Shown: positions 22,685 through 23,766 of the stretch, piece by piece
Layout of the letters: each line of letters starts with the position of its first letter
Numbering within the stretch: the stretch's first letter is position 1
IMG/VR virus record: IMGVR_UViG_3300017951_000136
Coordinates: 1 to 23,766 of that record
From: a virus
DNA: 23,766 bases
Reading direction: 5' to 3' (one strand)
The notes under the pieces: generated by a model
What the model was told of the DNA's origin: nothing
Seen by the model: the letters and a program-made list of their open reading frames with translations, nothing else
Databases searched by the model: none
Translations under genes and position numbers: made by a program

Positions 22685-23185
22685 ATGGCTCAAGCGAAGA
22701 AATATCCACATATCGTTTATAAGACCGGCGTTCGTGGTAAACATGGAGTTTCATTCGAATCTCTTTCTAAAAGTCACAAGAGACTCTTATTAGAACACCA
22801 AAATCTTAGACACATTGCAGATAATCCACAAGTATTGTCGGCCATATTCGGTATTCACAGAACCGACACGAAAAGTATCAAACACAAATTATTCTGGGAC
22901 TGGCGCTCAAAGTCGCTTAAAAAACTAGAACCACTCCAGAAATCATACGATTTGGTACCATGGAAGTGTGCCCTATCGGGTCGACCTATTATGAGTTCTA
23001 TGAATGACTTCTCACCTAAAAACTTTGTACACCCGGATTATTGGGATACTCTCTCTAAGAATGTTGAAATGAGCATTGTAGAATCTTCGGTTAAGTTCCG
23101 TATAAAATGTCAAGAGCTCCTAATGAATCAACAAAAGGAGCTCCTGAAATTATTTAAAAGTAACGCTAATCCTAGAAACTTATAG
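22685..23185 (+). CDS. Hypothetical basic protein, sole plus-strand gene
   Basis: 166 residues, basic and soluble, unrecognised. The N-terminus is Lys/His-rich (MAQAKKYPHIVYKTGVRGKH), with SFESLSKSHKRLLLEHQ and FWDWRSKSLKK after it, and the C-terminal 50 residues are helical. There is no zinc-finger or catalytic motif. It is transcribed away from the 44-like gene and converges on the repeat protein, with which it overlaps by 6 nt at the 3' ends. The basic character would suit nucleic-acid binding, but this is only a guess. Confidence 0.75.
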   Translation: MAQAKKYPHIVYKTGVRGKHGVSFESLSKSHKRLLLEHQNLRHIADNPQVLSAIFGIHRTDTKSIKHKLFWDWRSKSLKKLEPLQKSYDLVPWKCALSGRPIMSSMNDFSPKNFVHPDYWDTLSKNVEMSIVESSVKFRIKCQELLMNQQKELLKLFKSNANPRNL

Positions 23186-23766
23186 TAGTCTTCTAAATGC
23201 GTCTTTTACGTCATTGTTAAAGTAACGTGACTCGTTAAGAGTTTTATCTGACTCTGCTTTTCTAATTAAAGATTCATACTTTAATCTTAATGCAGTACCT
23301 TCAGCAAGTTGCCAAGCTGATTTAGAATCGATTTCTGAAGCTAACTCATTTAGACCTGCTGCATTAGCTCTAATTACTAAGGCTTCTTTAGGGTCTTTCT
23401 TTTTATTCTTTTCGTCATCTTCTTCCTCGGTTTCAGTCTCTGTTTCAGTATTACCTGTTTCAGTCTCTGTTTCAGTTTCTGTCTCTGTTTCAGTGTTACC
23501 TGTTTCAGTCTCAGTCTCAGTCTCAGTCTCTGTTTCTGTGTTACCTGTTTCAGTTTCAGTGTTACCTGTTTCAGTCTCAGTCTCTGTTTCTGTTTCTGTG
23601 TTACCTGTTTCAGTTTCAGTGTTACCTGTTTCAGTCTCTGTTTCAGTCTCTGTGTTACCCGAAGAACCAGCAGAACCTGAAGAACCAGCAGAACCAGCAG
23701 AACCAGCAGAACCTGAAGAACCAGCAGAACCAGCAGAACCGGCAGAACCTGAAGAACCAGCAGAAC
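23180..23766 (-). CDS. Repeat-rich protein: Ser-Ala-Gly and Thr-Glu repeats with helical C-terminus (N-terminus beyond right edge)
   Basis: An open frame enters from the right edge and ends at TAA 23180-23182. From the edge to about 23660 it is a run of Gly-Ser-Ala and Gly-Ser-Ser triplets, then NTETETG-type repeats to about 23430, then an acidic/basic switch (EEEDDEKNKKK), and finally about 70 non-repetitive residues with helical character (SAWQLAEGTALRLKYESLI, then YFNNDVKDAFRRLL at the end). The repeats should form a flexible, partly acidic linker. Either a surface-exposed virion protein or a scaffold-like protein is possible; the missing N-terminus would decide. Confidence 0.75.
   Translation of the reverse strand, partial: SAGSSGSAGSAGSAGSSGSAGSAGSAGSSGSAGSSGNTETETETETGNTETETGNTETETETETETGNTETETGNTETETETETETETGNTETETETETETETGNTETETETEEEDDEKNKKKDPKEALVIRANAAGLNELASEIDSKSAWQLAEGTALRLKYESLIRKAESDKTLNESRYFNNDVKDAFRRLL
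23431..23766. repeat. Short tandem repeats coding Thr-Glu and Ser-Ala-Gly
   Basis: Plus-strand units tttcagtctctg with periodic gttacctg (23431-23657), then agaaccagc/agaacctga 9-base units to the edge. All units keep the minus-strand frame, so length changes would alter the protein linker without breaking it. Confidence 0.9.

Overview
The window is a contiguous piece of a large, AT-rich, tailed-phage genome of the contractile (myovirus), T4-like kind. The evidence is a chain of T4-type genes on the minus strand in T4 order: small terminase (16-like), large terminase (17), tail sheath (18) and tail tube (19), with a clamp-loader ATPase (44) and a 5'-3' exonuclease/RNase H (rnh) upstream. Leaders have almost no Shine-Dalgarno sequence and are A/T-rich, which points to a Bacteroidota host. 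That host assignment is an inference.

Read in the direction of transcription (right to left), the layout is as follows. (1) 23766-23180: 3' end of a low-complexity Ser-Ala-Gly / Thr-Glu repeat protein, running convergently into the only plus-strand gene (22685-23185). (2) 22619-19944: replication genes (44-like, rnh-like, and a small conserved unknown). (3) 19942-16883: an unknown, a four-helix membrane protein made by internal duplication, and a large virion protein with a possible lectin-like C-terminus. (4) 16810-11416: terminases, sheath and tube, closed by a strong intrinsic terminator. (5) 11327-7654: a small RHH-like protein, a gp26-like tail/baseplate assembly protein, an overlapping frame that may be reached by frameshifting, and a long hydrophobic protein that is probably the tape measure. 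(6) 7509-5423: a KTSC protein, eight clustered tRNA genes (Leu, Arg, Asn, Ser, Asp, Thr, Ala, Gly), a membrane/coiled-coil protein, a Cys-rich protein and a ninth tRNA (Glu). (7) 5410-1774: a string of small unknown genes, including two of 53-54 codons. (8) 1727-1: 5' end of a collagen-like virion protein, open at the left edge.

Two promoter classes can be read by eye. A RATATATAAA-type box lies 17-27 nt upstream of the start codons of virion genes, and also upstream of tRNA genes; it resembles the T4 late promoter TATAAATA. A TTTGC(T)TATATTA-type box lies upstream of rnh and of small-gene operons; it resembles the Bacteroidota -7 element. Genes inside operons mostly abut or overlap by 1-14 nt, which suggests translational coupling.

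The points most worth follow-up are the overlapping +1 frame just upstream of the tape-measure candidate (possible programmed frameshift), the two-class promoter code, and the match between the phage tRNA set and the amino acids of the two repeat-rich proteins at the window edges.
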